Assembly: GCA_008694505.1 (NCBI GenBank)
Contig: VZDJ01004378.1
Location: forward strand, 5,779,532-5,843,531
Source of the DNA: Cyanoderma ruficeps
Taxonomy: Eukaryota > Chordata > Aves > Passeriformes > Timaliidae
Reading direction: 5' to 3'
DNA length: 64,000 bases
Shown: positions 12,636 to 23,412 of the stretch, piece after piece
How positions within the stretch are numbered: position 1 is the first letter of the stretch
Layout of the letters: the number at the start of each line of letters is the position of its first letter
Notes under the pieces: model-generated
What the model saw: only the letters and a program-made list of their open reading frames with translations
The model's database searches: none
Told to the model about the DNA's origin: nothing
Made by a program: the position numbers and the translations under genes

Positions 12636-13914
12636 TGAACCTTTTCTCATTTTCTTTCCAGTTCATCTTATGAGGCTGTGGTCTCCCAGAAACCCTGCAG
12701 GTTCTGACAATCTCTCCTCATGACTCTGATATAGATAACCTTGCTTGAAGGCACTTCAAAAAAACATTATGGATAATACCCACCCAACTCTACAGAAAAA
12801 GCAGAAAAACATATGATCTTATCTATACTGTCTATAATATCATTTCAGTAATCACAAATCTTGAACAGGAACTGGTAAAAAAATAAGGAGTCGAAAAAGA
12901 ATATTTATTACCCTAGTCTGTAATATCAAGAAGTGGAAATTTTCTCATAGTCTGCTTTCAGTTAATCTAAAAAGAGTTGTCACTTTCAATTTATTACTAT
13001 TTTGTTTAGTGTGCCAGACTTAACATAAAGATAACTTCTTTTGCACTGGTGGGAATTTGAGTTATTCAGTAAATACTAAACTTGTTAGCTTAAGTATCCG
13101 ATTTTTAGGATTCAGTTGACTACATCTGAATTCACGATGCCTCAATCCCAAAATGAAGAAATTTGAACAAAATCATACATGTGTTTATTTAGGCTATTTC
13201 TTTTTGGCTGGGGGGAATTTGACCTTTTCAAAATAAGCTGTTGTTCTGTATGATATTTCTGTGTCTACATTGTTTCACCTGAGAACTGAATGTTAACACC
13301 ACTTTATAGACATAAATAGCAATGTTTCTCCTGGTCAGTTAGGGGTTTTGGTGGATTTTTTTCCTAAGGATGTACATTTAATGGTTCTATATCAATATCT
13401 AACTACAAAAAAGAAGATCAATAACTGGGAAGATGCAAAATTCTTTCTTTCACAGACATGCCAGTTTTCTTGTGGCTATACACTACATAATATTACAACA
13501 AGCTCACATTTTGGTTTGTACAGATAATTAATGACTTGTTTAATCACTTCCTACTGCTAGTTAAATATAAAAGCAGGAAAATAGTAAGTGAACAACTTTT
13601 TCATATTTGGAGGCAATGACTTTCCAATCCAACAGGTATTTTAATTATATATATATACCTTTAAACACACACCATGTGTGAAGGCCTACAAGACTTTAAA
13701 TAACCCTCTGGGGTTTTAAGTTTCATACAGCCAAATAGAAGCTTCCCAATAAACTTTCCCTGAACTTTCTTCGTAGCATTATTTCTGTTACAGTTCAAAT
13801 TGCTCAAGAAATTACAATTTTGACATGTTCATGGACATGAAAAAAGTGAGATCTTGGTAGCTGATGATGAATAAGGAAGCTAGGTAAATGTCCATGGGCT
13901 GTGCTTATTATTTT
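12636..13914. other. Unique A+T-rich non-coding DNA with a short (TA)n
   Basis: Nothing coding is visible. A short (AT)n run occurs at about 13648-13658. Confidence 0.5.
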
Positions 13915-13935
13915 GGGGCGGGGGGGGGGGGGCGG
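13915..13935 (+). repeat. Poly-G run (GGGGC-G13-CGG)
   Basis: Four G, one C, then thirteen consecutive G (13920-13932), then CGG, in otherwise A+T-rich DNA. A G-run of this length can support G-quadruplex structures. Homopolymer length in an assembly is often uncertain. Confidence 0.85.
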
Positions 13936-15353
13936 TTATTCAACCATAAAAAAGGACAGTATTAAAAATAAATCTGAGCAAATGGCCCAGTTTACATAGT
14001 TCAATTATATACAAAATACATAAATATCTGCCTATTCACAGACAGTCACTGGCAGCCCCCACAAACTTGTCATTTAGTACAAGGGTCTTCCTCAGCTGAT
14101 GACTATACTGTACCTTTCCCAATTTCACAATGTCATGCTTTTTACTATTTACTCATCTTGTTCTACAATAATTATTTCAGAACACAACTGATGATTTATT
14201 TTTTAATTTTCTTATTTGTAATCTATAGCATGGTACGGCAACACTCTGGTGCAGATTCCAGGTTTAAAGCTGGTTCCATTTTCAGAGAACTTTGGAGCAA
14301 CAGTGTACCAGTCCTTATTTCACAACTGATTTAGCAGGTGGGTTATGCTGTGTTAGAAGTACTTGTGCTGTCTGAAGGAAGGGAGACAAGAGCTGTTTTT
14401 CTTACTCAGACCTTCTACACAGTCGATGGGTATCAGTAGTCTGAGAGAAAGAAAGCAGAAAGAAAGCAGCAGAAATTGCTACAAGCCATATCTGTATTTC
14501 TGAACAAGAAAACTAGCTTGTATTATTTGTTACTTCTTGGCTCAGGAGGGAGGAATTCATGTCCTTCCTTGTATGTAAATAAGATTGTACCATAATTATA
14601 CTTGACTCTCATCAGTTTAGCTTCTTGAAGAAACAACCTATCAATTCCTGGTTTATTGGCCATTCTGCTGATCATGTGTGTTATTAGTTTAGTCAATATT
14701 GATATAACTATATATTAGTAAAGGTATAGTTGAAATATTGACTACAAAACAAAAATATGTCAGAATATTTAGTTTGGAGGAAAGAAAAAAGACTTTGACT
14801 TTCCCCTGAAAAAAATGCTGCATTAAATTTAGCAGTCATGAGACAGTCACATGTCCCAGAAATTTATCTCGGGACAGAAATACTTTTCAGCAGTCCTTAC
14901 TGATCACAGTCCATAGAATTGCTGTAAATTAGAGGTTAGGAAACATTATTCTCCAAGTGATCTTGTATGTCAAGTCTCTTATTCAAGAGTTTAGAAATTA
15001 TTTGCAGTTATTTTTATTTTACTTTATATTGATTCTATTTTTATAAATAGCCAAAACTTTTCTTGTCTTTTAAATATTAAAATAACAACAACAAAAATAA
15101 AACAAAAAACCCGAACAAACAAAAGACTCCAGTAATCCCACTACCACCAGTTACCAAATTTAGAAAGCCAAATTTGCATAATGAAGTTTTTATCTAGACA
15201 AGAGAATTGTAGGATTTTTTTAAAAACCTCTCTACTAAATTAAACTGGATTAAGCAGTCATCTAATCAGGTAGCAGAAAAGGTCAGGATGGTGACAGAAC
15301 TTCATTATGCCACACACCAGCATTGCCTACTGTGACTCTGAGTTTTGTGACAC
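13936..15353. other. Unique A+T-rich non-coding DNA with an A-rich simple repeat
   Basis: No gene is recognised. An A-rich AAC/AAAC simple repeat lies at about 15071-15124. The rest is plain A+T-rich sequence. Confidence 0.5.
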
Positions 15354-15440
15354 CCAGAATACAGAATCAGATAATTTTGAGGGTTGGTAGGGACCTCTGG
15401 AGGTCATCTGCAAACCTTCCACATTCACATGTGCTCCATC
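15354..15440 (-). mobile_element. CR1 LINE, short 3'-end fragment, minus strand
   Basis: 'AGAATACAGAATCAG...GAGGGTTGGTAGGGACCTCT...GGAGGTCATCTGCAAACC' matches the reverse complement of the CR1 3' terminus (usual form AGAATCATAGAAT...GGTTGGAAGGGACCTCTGGAGATCATCTAGTCCAACC). Only about 90 bases are recognisable, so it is severely 5'-truncated or decayed. Confidence 0.75.
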
Positions 15441-16340
15441 ATTGCTTGGTCAAATCCTTGTATGAACCACCTGTTTTACAAGCTCTCTCAGCACATGTTC
15501 TACCTATATATCTAATTTCAAAACATGGTCTGAAATGTAAATGGAGTTAAGATTGCCATTGTGGTAAGAGTTAGAATTTGCAAAATGGGCTGAACTACTG
15601 TTTTTACAGCTGACTTCCACAGGACCAAGCCTTGATATGTCAGTGTTAATACGTGTCACAGAGGTAACCTGATCCACTCCCAGATTAGCTATCAGTGTGG
15701 GTTAGAATTAGCACTCAGATAAATTGAAGAAATTTTAGACCTGGGCTCAAAGAGCAAGTTAAGATGTGGTCCCAGCTGGTTCAGGTATCTTATCCTGAAG
15801 GGCAGTCTGTTCTCTGATAGCTGGGATTAGCATGAAAATTTGAGGAAATGTAGGCTGAAGATCTTTTTAACTGATAGCTAATACATATTTAAGATGAAAA
15901 ATAACGTGAACAGAACTAATAATATAATGTTGGTGCAAAAGTGGGAAGAATTCCTGATTTATCATTGTGTTTAGACCTCCCAGTAATATATCAGAAAGCA
16001 TAGTATGAATAACTCTGCTGGTGAAGCCTAAAAGGTTGGCAGCATTCAATAAGAGCAGATGTCAAAAAGTTGTCTGATTCTTTCATCTGATGAGACACTG
16101 TTGGTCTCATTTTAGGGTTAGAATTACTGTTTAGCAGTGACATCAAGGAGTTATTGTACTGACACATTCGACAGGGCTGCCACAAGAGCACCGACTCGTC
16201 ATGGCACACTCAGAGGTCCTGCTGACCTTCTGCTGCGGCAGGACTTCAATGTCCATGATCCAATGTCAATCTGGGAACCTCAGTGCAGTGTGACCTTGGC
16301 TCAGTTTTAATGAGAAAAATTTTGTAAAGTGAGAAACTAT
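15441..16340. other. Unique non-coding DNA
   Basis: Open frames of 60-75 codons on both strands (15323-15550, 15867-16049, 15991-16209) show no recognisable domain. No further repeat is identified. Confidence 0.45.
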
Positions 16341-16679
16341 CACAGAATCACAGAATGTGTAGGTTGGAAGAGACCTTCAAGATCATTGAGTCTAACCCAG
16401 CCTTAACACCTCAACCAGGTCATGGTATCAAGTGTCACATCCAGTTTTCTTTTAAACACATCCAGGGATGGGACTCCACCACTTCCCCGAGCAGACTATT
16501 CCAGTATTTAATCACTCTTTCAGTGAAAAACTTCTTCCTAATATCCAACCTATATTTCCCTTGATGCAGCTTAAGACTGTGTACTCCTGTGCTGTCAGTT
16601 GCTGCCTGGAGAAAGAGACCAACCCCCTGCTGTCTACAACCACCCTTCAGGAAGTTGTAGTGCAATGAAGTCCAGCAAG
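16341..16679 (-). mobile_element. CR1 LINE, 5'-truncated, minus strand
   Basis: Starts with 'CACAGAATCACAGAATG' and 'GTTGGAAGAGACCTTCAAGA', the reverse complement of the CR1 3' end. It continues through the diagnostic 'GGGACTCCACCACTTCCC', 'TTCCAGTATTTAATCACTCT', 'AAACTTCTTCCTAATATCCA' and 'TGCCTGGAGAAAGAGACCAA' segments. About 340 bases are present; the rest of ORF2 is absent. Frames on both strands here (16355-16564, 16435-16665, 16468-16668) are CR1-derived and not genes. It is among the better preserved CR1 copies in the window. Confidence 0.92.
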
Positions 16680-18147
16680 GTAAGAAAAAAAAGACAACTA
16701 TAATTGCTCAAATGGTAATAGTTGGCAGATCAGGAGTTCAGGAGGGAAAATAAAACTACTGGCCCAAAAGGCATAAAACCTTAAAGAAAAAAAGAGAATC
16801 TAAAGATACAAACTCAAAAAGAGTGAGGATCAGCCAACTGTAAGGCATGAGAGGGGCCAGCATTTGCACTGGTTAGCAAAGGCTTGGGAAATAGCAGGAT
16901 CATGAGCTTATCACTAGTAGTTTACTCATGTTAGATATCTAACATTATCCAACCAGTAATTTCTCAAAGATGTTTCCTGCTTATCATGTCTCTGCACACT
17001 GCAAAAGTTGCCTACATACAGCAATTAAGAAAGAAAGGGTTGCATGGCTAAGTAAACAAAGCTCATGAATGATTAAGACCACTGCTAAAACTAAAATTTG
17101 GGTTAAGTCCTCAGTATGATGATCTTGGAAAATCTGTAGGTATAAAACAAGAATAAATGCTAGCGTAGTCTTTATAGATTGGATGAAAAGCAACATGAGC
17201 CCTGGCCTCTGAACAGATTGCATGTCAAGGTCCCAATTTAAACAAGCTGGCTTCACCAATCCATCATAAATCTCAGTTCTGAGATTAAGACCTGGATAAG
17301 GGCAATTGTAATGGCATGTTCTACAGCCAGTTAATGTTGAATCCCCAAGATGCCAAGCAAAAGAGGGCTGAAATCCGTAGAGACTAACTGCTGTTGACAG
17401 TCTAATGCCAACAGGTCTGCCTAGTCAGTGTCTAAGGCTGGGGCTGGATTTTAGCACAAGACTGAAAGTCAGATCACAAACTGAAGAATTGGGATTGGGA
17501 ATCTCCTTTGGGATTTTGAAGGGCCTGGAGGAGTATAGATTAGAGACTAGTAATTATAAAGTGGATTCTGAAGTTATATACTTCTCACTATAGTTAAAAG
17601 TCAGGATAAAACTGAAGGAACAAAAAAGCATGAGTTGCAGAGCTATGTTATCTTGTTTCTAAATCATTTTCTACACAGATCAAAGGAGAACTGAACTCTC
17701 ATTACTGTTTCTGCTGGTGTTATAAACTACAACTCAGATTAGTACTGTAATCAGATTAGGACTACATATGGAAATGATGTTTTAACTGTTGAGCCTAAAA
17801 AGGGGAATAATGTTTCTAATGATATGCTGTCTATTTTATGTTTTGCATCCAGGTTATTCTTAGAAATCAGGTTAGGATTTGGGAAAATTTAGATTGAAGA
17901 ATTAGTTTTGTGATCTATTCTAGGAATCTTGCTGTAATAAAAAAAAAGAGCTAACAGTAACACGCAGTTATTTGTCCTGCAGTGTGTGTAGATACCCTAA
18001 CTATAATTAATATAAACTTCCAGATCCAAGGCCAGAATCCTAGGGTGAAGGTTCCAGGGCTCTGTTGACTAGTTCTGCAGGTAGTTCCAGGGTGAAATGA
18101 GGACTGCCTCAAGTAGGAAGGCACATCTTTCAGTTTGACTGCTTGGA
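16680..18147. other. Unique non-coding DNA
   Basis: No gene is recognised. Frames of 91 (16984-17259 minus), 62 (17405-17593 plus) and 68 codons (17951-18157 minus) have no support. Confidence 0.5.
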
Positions 18148-18670
18148 ACAGAATCACAGAATCATTAAGGTTGGAAAAGACTCCAATATCACAGAGTCCA
18201 ACCTTTGACTGGTCATCAGCACATCAGCTAAATCATAGCACTAAAGTGCCACACCCAGTCATTTCTTGACCACTTCCAGGGACGATGACTCCATCACCTC
18301 CCTGGGAAATCTGTTCCAATATTTGACCACATTTGAAGAAATTCTTCCTGATATCCAGCCTGAATGTCATTTGTGTTTTCTTGAAGCCATTTCCTCTCCT
18401 TCTGTTGGTAGTTGTCTGGGACAAAAGACTAACCCCAAACTGGCCACAGCCACCTTTCAGGCAGCTGTAGATAGTGATAAGGTCTCCCCTCAGCCTCCTT
18501 TTCTCCTAGGCTAGGGAACCCCAGTTCCCTCAGCTGACCCTCTTATGACTCACTCTCTAGACCTTTCACCAACTCTGTTATCCTTCTCTGGACACATTCC
18601 AGCACCTCAATGTCTTTCTTGTAGTAAGGGGCCCAGAACTGGATAGAGAACTTGAGGATGCAGCCTTGAC
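18148..18670 (-). mobile_element. CR1 LINE 3' end, minus strand (3' part of a gapped copy)
   Basis: 'CAGAATCACAGAATCATTAA...GGTTGGAAAAGACTCCAA' opens a standard reverse-complement CR1 3' end. It continues with 'CCATCACCTCCCTGGGAAAT', 'TGAAGAAATTCTTCCTGATA', 'CTCCCCTCAGCCTCCTTTTC', 'TTCTCTGGACACATTCCAGC' and 'GGGGCCCAGAACTGGATAGA', ending around 'GCAGCCTTGACAGTG'. Next comes sequence from the CR1 endonuclease region rather than the adjacent RT region, so this copy has lost the middle of ORF2. Frames within (18233-18424, 18266-18514) are shadows. Confidence 0.92.
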
Positions 18671-18955
18671 AGTGTCAAGAATAGAAGGACAAGGTAGAGG
18701 TTTTGTTGATCCCCTTCCATTCTTCACCAAGAATCAAAAACTTTATCATTCCATATTGGCTGTGCCCAAGGCAGCCTCTGGCCTCCTCATCTCCTACCAG
18801 CCTCTCTCTGTTCATAAACATCAGGTGTGGCAGGGCACCACCCCGGTAGGCTCACACACCAGCTGTGTCAGTAAATGGTGGAATGAGAAATCGATGTACT
18901 ATTTAAATAAATATTTCTCACACCTCCTGCAAGGCCTCAAGTTCCTGAAAGACTA
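18671..18955 (-). mobile_element. CR1 ORF2 endonuclease-domain remnant, minus strand
   Basis: Read on the minus strand, this stretch decodes, with several stops, into a decayed version of the end of the CR1 ORF2 endonuclease domain. It resembles the block 'DTAGV...EPTG...' followed by 'TERGW...GTANME' and then 'LGEEWKGINKTSTL', which correspond to the conserved CR1 blocks EPTR-GALLDLL, NREGLVGD...LGHSDHEM and the following KTSTLD segment. It directly adjoins the CR1 3' end at 18148-18670 in the same orientation. It is either one internally deleted element or two abutting fragments. The 96-codon plus frame (18666-18956) is antisense to it and not a gene. Confidence 0.7.
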
Positions 18956-19935
18956 AACAAAAGATTTCAGGGGACTTACTTCCATTACCACAGCATTAAT
19001 TGTCTTACTGATGACCAAAGATATATTCAGTAGCATTAGAATTCAGGTTTTTAAAGTCTAGTCCAAACATCTGAAAAAACCTTCAACTATAAGAGATGAT
19101 GACAGCTCATCATATAATTTTCAGTACCAGGGAAAACAGGTTTGTCCAGTTCATGATTATTGTTAGGCAGAACATTCAGGAAAGTAGTTCACAGCTGTGT
19201 TACTGATTATTCTATAAAAGCTGGAAAAGAGATGAGGAATGATGACAGCAGGAGCTGATGCACTATTGCTAGTAATAATTTAAATATAGTTGATTAACCC
19301 TAATTTTGGTCTAAACTTTAAACCAAAGTTATACTGTCTTCCTAATTCAGCTCTACTTATTTGAATTTAGTGGTGGGTCCATTAAAGTTTACAGATATAA
19401 TGCTGGCTGATAGAAAGAGAAATTATTTTCCAAAGCAGGTGCAGTTACATAGCCTTTGAAAAAATCAGCACTATGCTGAGATTACAAGTTGACAAAGCAG
19501 AAGCTGAGAGATTTGTGCTTATTGATTGATCTTGGAAGGTTTTTTATTGCAATATAAGGGAAGATAATAAGAGACCTATTGCTCTTTCAGACGTGGGTCT
19601 GATTGCTTGATCAGTAACTTAGATTTGTGAAGAGTGAAGATTATCATGGAATATTTCAGAAAGAAAAATGATGTCTGTGTCTACCTGAGATTTTTGCCAT
19701 TTGTACAGGGGGAAAGACTGCATTGTATTAAATCTTGGTTTACAGTTTGGATCAATGAGAGCATTGGTCTTAGTGACAGAAAAACAGGCTGAATGTAGGG
19801 GGTTTATTCTTCTGATTAATCCCAAAGTCTTGTGGAACTAAACAAGTTACTGAAGAAAATCAGAAGCTAAACCCTACTAGAAGATCTAACTAGTGAGGGG
19901 ACACATGGCTGGTAAATCAGGCCACCATTCAGGCT
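18956..19935. other. Unique A+T-rich non-coding DNA
   Basis: No recognisable feature. The 68-codon minus frame (19619-19825) is unsupported. Confidence 0.5.
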
Positions 19936-20500
19936 AGGCCTGGTTGAGCTAGCTTCAGGCTAAATGTGGAAAAACAAAGTGTTCACTTTGTTTTGAATTT
20001 CATGCTGAAAACAGGGTTGATAACACATTGATGCTTTAGCTATTGCTGAGTACCACTTAAATGTCAAGTCCTTTTCTTCCTCAGCCAACTAGTGAGGAGG
20101 CTGGGAGTGCACAAGGAGTTGGGAGAGAGCGCAGCTGGGATAGCTGACTGCAGCTGATCAGAGGTAAATCCCATCATGCTGAACAACAAAAACGGCAAGA
20201 AGAAGAAAGTGAAAAAGTTTGAAGTTAAGGCATTTGTCTTCCCCAGTCACTGTTATGTCTGACAGAACCCTGCTTTTCTCAGGATGACTGAACCCCTGCC
20301 TGCCCATGGAGAATAATGAATTTATTCTTCGCTTTGGCTGCAGGAGTAGCTTTTGCTGTACCTATTAAACTGCCTTTGTCTCAACCCATGAGTTTCCTCA
20401 GTTTTACCCTTCAGATTTTCTCCTGCATCCCATTTGTGGCAGAAGGAAGGAAGGAGTGTGAATAGCTGTGTGAGGCTGTGCTTACTGGGGTTAACCCTCA
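19936..20500 (+). mobile_element. Solo LTR of an avian ERVL-type endogenous retrovirus, plus strand
   Basis: The sequence follows a common avian LTR: a degenerate TGTCCTGG start (TAGGCCTGG at 19936), then 'GTTGATAACACATTGATG', 'TTTAGCTATTGCTGAGTA', 'GAGGCTGGGAGTGCACAAGG', 'CAGCTGGGATAGCTGACTG', 'CTATTAAACTGCCTTTGTCT', 'CAACCCATGAGTTTCCTCA', 'TCTCCTGCATCCCA' and a 'GGGGTTAACCCTCA' end. ATTAAA at 20364-20369 is the poly(A) signal. No internal retroviral genes flank it, so it is a solo LTR. Divergence and a missing palindromic terminus suggest considerable age. Both borders are approximate. Confidence 0.85.
20364..20369 (+). promoter_or_regulatory. Polyadenylation signal ATTAAA of the LTR
   Basis: Lies in 'CCTATTAAACTGCCTTTGTC', the conserved poly(A)-signal context of this avian LTR family. 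Confidence 0.7.
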
Positions 20501-21492
20501 AAACTTTGTCAAGAGCTGCCCTTCAGGCAGAGGTGAGAGCACTACGAATTGAACCATTTTCAGCAGTAAGACTGATGATTAGCCTGGTTCCTCACATAAA
20601 ACAGATCTTGCTTTATAGTAAAGCTTAGCATTAGGATTCAGAATTACCAATAATCTTCTTAAATTACATTTTCCACAAAAAAATAATACTTCAGGATAAA
20701 ACTTAAGCAGGTACATCTTGAGCAATTCTCATGGGTATCAGGCACAGAAGGTAGAAAGTCTTCAATTTCATTGAGGGGAGACCTTTAGGTTGAGCTGTAA
20801 ACAGATGTCATATTAAGCACAGACTAAAAGTACATTTCATTCCCCTATCTTTTAAGTGGACTTTCAATAGCCCTAAACTCTGCTAAACCACAGAACTCCA
20901 GCTAAAGATTTATTTACACTTAAACAGACAGAAAATTCTGGGGAGTTTGTTTTGGTTGGGGAGTGGAGCATGTTTGTTTTCCAAGTTGGTTTACAAATGC
21001 ACTTTAGACAAGGACAAGATAGCAGTCTTTAATGGATTTCCTGAACTCATTTGAATCATGATTTTTGTTTAAACTTTAGGGTGGTTTCAGAAAATGAAAA
21101 AACACAGAAGCAAGTTCATTCTTTAACAGGTATTCAGAATTGACATATTAGTTTGACTGAGGTTAAATTTTGGTCTCACAGAGCTATTATATTTCTGAAC
21201 AAAGCCTAGGGATAGGAAGATGGTTATGGAAGATGGTTATTCCCTATAACCAGGGAATGTCAAAACTGGTGCTATAGCCTAATTGAAAGAAACCTTCGAT
21301 ATAGATGGAAACAAGCATGCATGTGGTTGATGTAATTGACAAAACAGGTAGACAGCTAAAGTTAGAGGTGTATTTTGGATGCATTTACAGGAAAGAAATC
21401 ATAGAAATATATTTTACTGAGGGAGACCTTTAAAGAAATAAACTATACAGGCTCAAATTTCAATTGAACAATTCTTATCTGATTTCATTTAA
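20501..21492. other. Unique non-coding DNA
   Basis: No gene or element body. A perfect 13-base tandem duplication (GGAAGATGGTTAT twice) lies at 21215-21240. Confidence 0.5.
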
Positions 21493-21690
21493 TGTCCTAG
21501 GTTGACCTAGGTAACCCTGGGTTAAACTACATCATTCTAGGTTGCCAGATAACTGACAACCTAACAAACTTCTGTCACATTTGGACAGACCAAACTCTGC
21601 TTCTCTTTTCTCAGCTACCCAGGGAACATCCAATAGGTATGGTATAGTTAAGGGCGTTTTTTTATAAGCTAACCTTTTGGGGGGTTGAGG
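21493..21690 (+). mobile_element. Possible LTR fragment (TGTCCTAGG start)
   Basis: TGTCCTAGGTTGACCTAGG at 21493 resembles the TGTCCTGG start of the other LTRs in the window and of avian ERV LTRs in general. No matching 3' end or poly(A) signal is convincing, so this could equally be chance. The first bases contain a perfect palindrome (21496-21511, CCTAGGT-TG-ACCTAGG). Confidence 0.3.
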
Positions 21691-23316
21691 GGTTTTATTC
21701 TCCTTCTTTTTTTCTTTCTTTGCAAATTGGGAACTTTTTATTTTTGTTTGGATAATACAGTTGTTGCTTCACAGGTTTTAGAAAACGGAAAATGAACTTC
21801 TCTGGAGAGCTCGACATGATGTTTTTATCTGCTGAGGACAGATCTTGAATCTTCAGCCTTCTTTCAGATATCTTTTGATGCACTATGTTTGAAGTGAACA
21901 TTACATGAAAATTTTTTCCCATCTACCTGATACCAACAGAATGTTTCATCCAGGTAGACACTCTGCAGGTTCTCACTGCAAGGGGGTAGAGGAAGGATGA
22001 AGGGATGGACACTGTGCTTTATCTGCAAGCCTCAGAACCAACAATAATTCTTAAGTCTAGATGAGAAAGGGAGAAAGGGAAAAAGAGAGAAAGGGAGAAC
22101 CTATCCATATTTTATATCAAAGAATATCAACCACCATTCACTCCAAAAAAACATACCTCAGTTATATGAGACATAAATAGAGAGCATGAAGAGTGGAATG
22201 CCTAATTTCAGAGCTTAGAAAGGGAAAACAGTCTGGCAGACAATGTTTCTCAAGTTCGCTTTATTCTGCTTCATATTAGTCCTCAAAGGTCTGAAAGCTT
22301 GTGTCTTGGCCACATTTGGGAGGATTTTCACATGTCTAACCCAAAAACCAGCTTCAAACCAAATATCTATTGCCTGATCTAATACCACAGGGAATCTACA
22401 TCATCTGAGGAAAGCTCCCTGGAGTTTTCTCTTCATGATGTTCTTGGAAATAGCTTTACTGTCTTGGCTGAAGCATCCAAAAGTTAAATCCTGTGGGGTA
22501 CAGACATTTTTCATAGAAAGTTTCAACACCATATTGCAGAAGTTTGACAGAGTACAAAATTTGAAATGAGATGCTAAAATTACATCTACCAGCCCCCTCT
22601 ACAATAATGACTAGATATTTACTACATTTTACATGCTTTTTTAACAGGTTAAAAAGAAAATCCAGCTAATTAAATGAAAGTGGAAAATAAATTTTTCATT
22701 TTAATATTTTAGCCTTAAAAGAGAGAAAATATGGAAAACTTGACACCATAACAAATCTTGTGAACTAGTATTAACTAACTCTAAATACACACTGATAAAC
22801 TAGAAAACATCTGAGTTGAGTTGGTATGGTAAAAAAGACAGCATCACCTCCTCAGATTTAGGAAAGAAACAAGCATTCAAATGTCTTTGCTGAAACAAGA
22901 TCCCCTCTAATCTAAAAATCAGGGTTTAAGAACAAGTTTCAGAAAGTTTTCCCAACCATTATCAAATGCACTAATGGAATCACCTTCATTTTTATTCGGT
23001 ATGGCAATAATAGTAAAAAACCTTTGTAATCTGCTCTTGAACCAAATAAAGTGTCAGAGAACCTGAAGTATTTCCAAATGCAAGGAGGAGAACCTTGGGG
23101 TCAATAGGATTAACTCCCATTTCTTCAGCTTTACTGTGCAAAGATCACAGAGAGCATGATAAATTTCTCCAGCATTTATGTGGTAATTTTACAGGAGCTG
23201 GCAGACTAACTAATAAATCCAGAGGCACTTCTGCTGCTGTTCAGTGTACTTGTGGTGGGTACCAACACATTGCCCTCAGGAAAACAACTTACATTTTTCC
23301 AAATGCTAAGAGGCTA
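21691..23316. other. Unique A+T-rich non-coding DNA with a purine repeat
   Basis: A purine-only GAGAAAGGG-type repeat occupies 22063-22099. Otherwise nothing is recognised. The 75-codon minus frame (21695-21922) is unsupported. Confidence 0.5.
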
Positions 23317-23412
23317 TTTTTTTTTATTTGGAGTTTTGTTTGGGGTTTTTTGGGTTTTTTTTGTTGGTTTTTTTTTTGTTGTTGTTGTTGTCATTGTTTG
23401 TTTGTTTTTTTT
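23317..23412 (+). repeat. T-rich simple repeat with (GTT)n and (GTTT)n
   Basis: About 95 bases of T runs broken by G, including GTTGTTGTTGTTG and GTTTGTTTG units. On the minus strand it reads as an A-rich tail, the kind left by retroposition, but no body is recognised beside it. The frames covering it are composition artefacts. Confidence 0.8.
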
